Shown: piece by piece, positions 7,214-7,603 of the stretch
How positions within the stretch are numbered: the stretch's first letter is position 1
How the letters are laid out: each line of letters starts with the position of its first letter
DNA from: an uncultured Bryobacteraceae bacterium
GTDB lineage: Bacteria > Acidobacteriota > Terriglobia > Bryobacterales > Bryobacteraceae
DNA: 7,603 nucleotides
NCBI GenBank assembly: GCA_937921835.1
Contig: CAKZVG010000643.1
Span: 1-7,603, forward strand
Direction: 5' to 3'
The notes under the pieces: model-generated
Seen by the model: only the letters and a program-made list of their open reading frames with translations
What the model was told of the DNA's origin: nothing
The model's database searches: none
Position numbers and translations under genes: made by a program

Positions 7214-7603
7214 TCAGGCAATCTCCGGGCGCCGCCGGTGCCAGTCCGTGCGCGCCTGATATTCGCGGCCGGCCGCCAGCAGCAGGTTTTCCGAGAACGG
7301 CCGGCCCACGAGTTGAATGGCCAGCGGCAGGCCTTCGGCGAAGCCGCACGGCAGCGAGAGCGCGGGCAGTCCGGCCAGGTTGCTGGCGCCAATCAGGGAG
7401 CGCATGCCGGGGTCCTTGGGCGCCGGCCGCCCCGAACCTTTGTCGAGCGGCTCGGAGATCTTCGACGCCACGCTGGTGCGCCCGGGCGCCAGCAGAATGT
7501 CCACCTCGCGGAACAGCCGCCGGAATTCGGCCTGGATTTGGCCGCGGATGCGCATGGCTTTGAGATAGTCCTTGGCGCTGATCTCCAGACCCGCCTTGAG
7601 ACC
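7214..7603 (-). CDS. Amidase-signature family enzyme, C-terminal part (5' truncated by window edge)
   Basis: The minus-strand frame is open from base 7603 to the TGA at 7214-7216, giving the last 129 residues of a protein that normally has about 450-500. The end matches the amidase signature superfamily: RRLFREVDILLAPGRTSVA, then the conserved SNLAGLPALSLPCGF, EGLPLAIQLVGRPFSENLLL and a closing AAGREYQARTDWHRRRPEIA. The frame is coding well before the Met at 7555, so that Met is internal. The Ser-cisSer-Lys catalytic residues and the Gly/Ser-rich signature lie outside the window, so activity and substrate cannot be judged. It could be a general amidase, a GatA-like subunit or an allophanate or indole-acetamide hydrolase. 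The GatA identity is not favoured, because no gatB or gatC is seen downstream. It converges on the dienelactone hydrolase with 7 bases between stops. Confidence 0.9.
   Translation of the reverse strand, partial: GLKAGLEISAKDYLKAMRIRGQIQAEFRRLFREVDILLAPGRTSVASKISEPLDKGSGRPAPKDPGMRSLIGASNLAGLPALSLPCGFAEGLPLAIQLVGRPFSENLLLAAGREYQARTDWHRRRPEIA

Noticed and set aside
1..7603. CRISPR array, tRNA, rRNA, insertion sequence, toxin-antitoxin or phage-defence system
   Set aside because: I looked for regularly spaced direct repeats, terminal inverted repeats with a transposase, cloverleaf-like genes and known defence motifs, and saw none. The window is metabolic and transport genes.

Overview
The window is GC-rich DNA (roughly two thirds G+C by eye) with tightly packed bacterial genes. 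It contains a very large Oar-type TonB-dependent receptor, a sulfatase, an acetylxylan-esterase-like double hydrolase and an exported YghX-type dienelactone hydrolase. This combination, and the receptor's wording (IFDPATT, VPASRFEPIAAKL, YTWSHNIDD, C-terminal LKLVF), is typical of Acidobacteriota of the Solibacter/Bryobacter kind. That assignment is inference from protein style; there is no rRNA or marker gene here.

Layout. Bases 2-2260 (+) hold the C-terminal 752 residues of the receptor, whose start lies upstream of the window. Three bases later a GTG starts a 738-residue secreted tandem alpha/beta hydrolase (2264-4480, +). Its stop overlaps, as ATGA, the start of a 475-residue sulfatase (4477-5904, +). 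These three look like one transcription and translation unit. Bases 5905-6291 hold no intact gene. On the minus strand the first 250 bases of this gap look like the frameshifted 3' end of a dead gene, and the right end holds an extended -10 promoter candidate and a good Shine-Dalgarno for the next gene. A Tat-exported dienelactone-hydrolase-family protein follows (6292-7206, +). It converges, with a 7-base gap, on the C-terminal end of an amidase-signature enzyme on the minus strand (7214-7603), which is cut by the window edge.

How the genes may work together. The receptor would import a ligand across the outer membrane, while the exported hydrolase and exported sulfatase would remove ester-linked (perhaps acyl) and sulfate groups. 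This suggests a small glycan-scavenging operon without a SusD-like partner. The substrate cannot be read from the sequence. The dienelactone hydrolase has its own promoter and belongs to a separate unit.

I see no CRISPR array, tRNA, rRNA, insertion sequence or recognisable defence or mobile system. The more unusual points are the degenerate second half of the tandem hydrolase, the receptor-esterase-sulfatase coupling, and the decayed minus-strand gene end.
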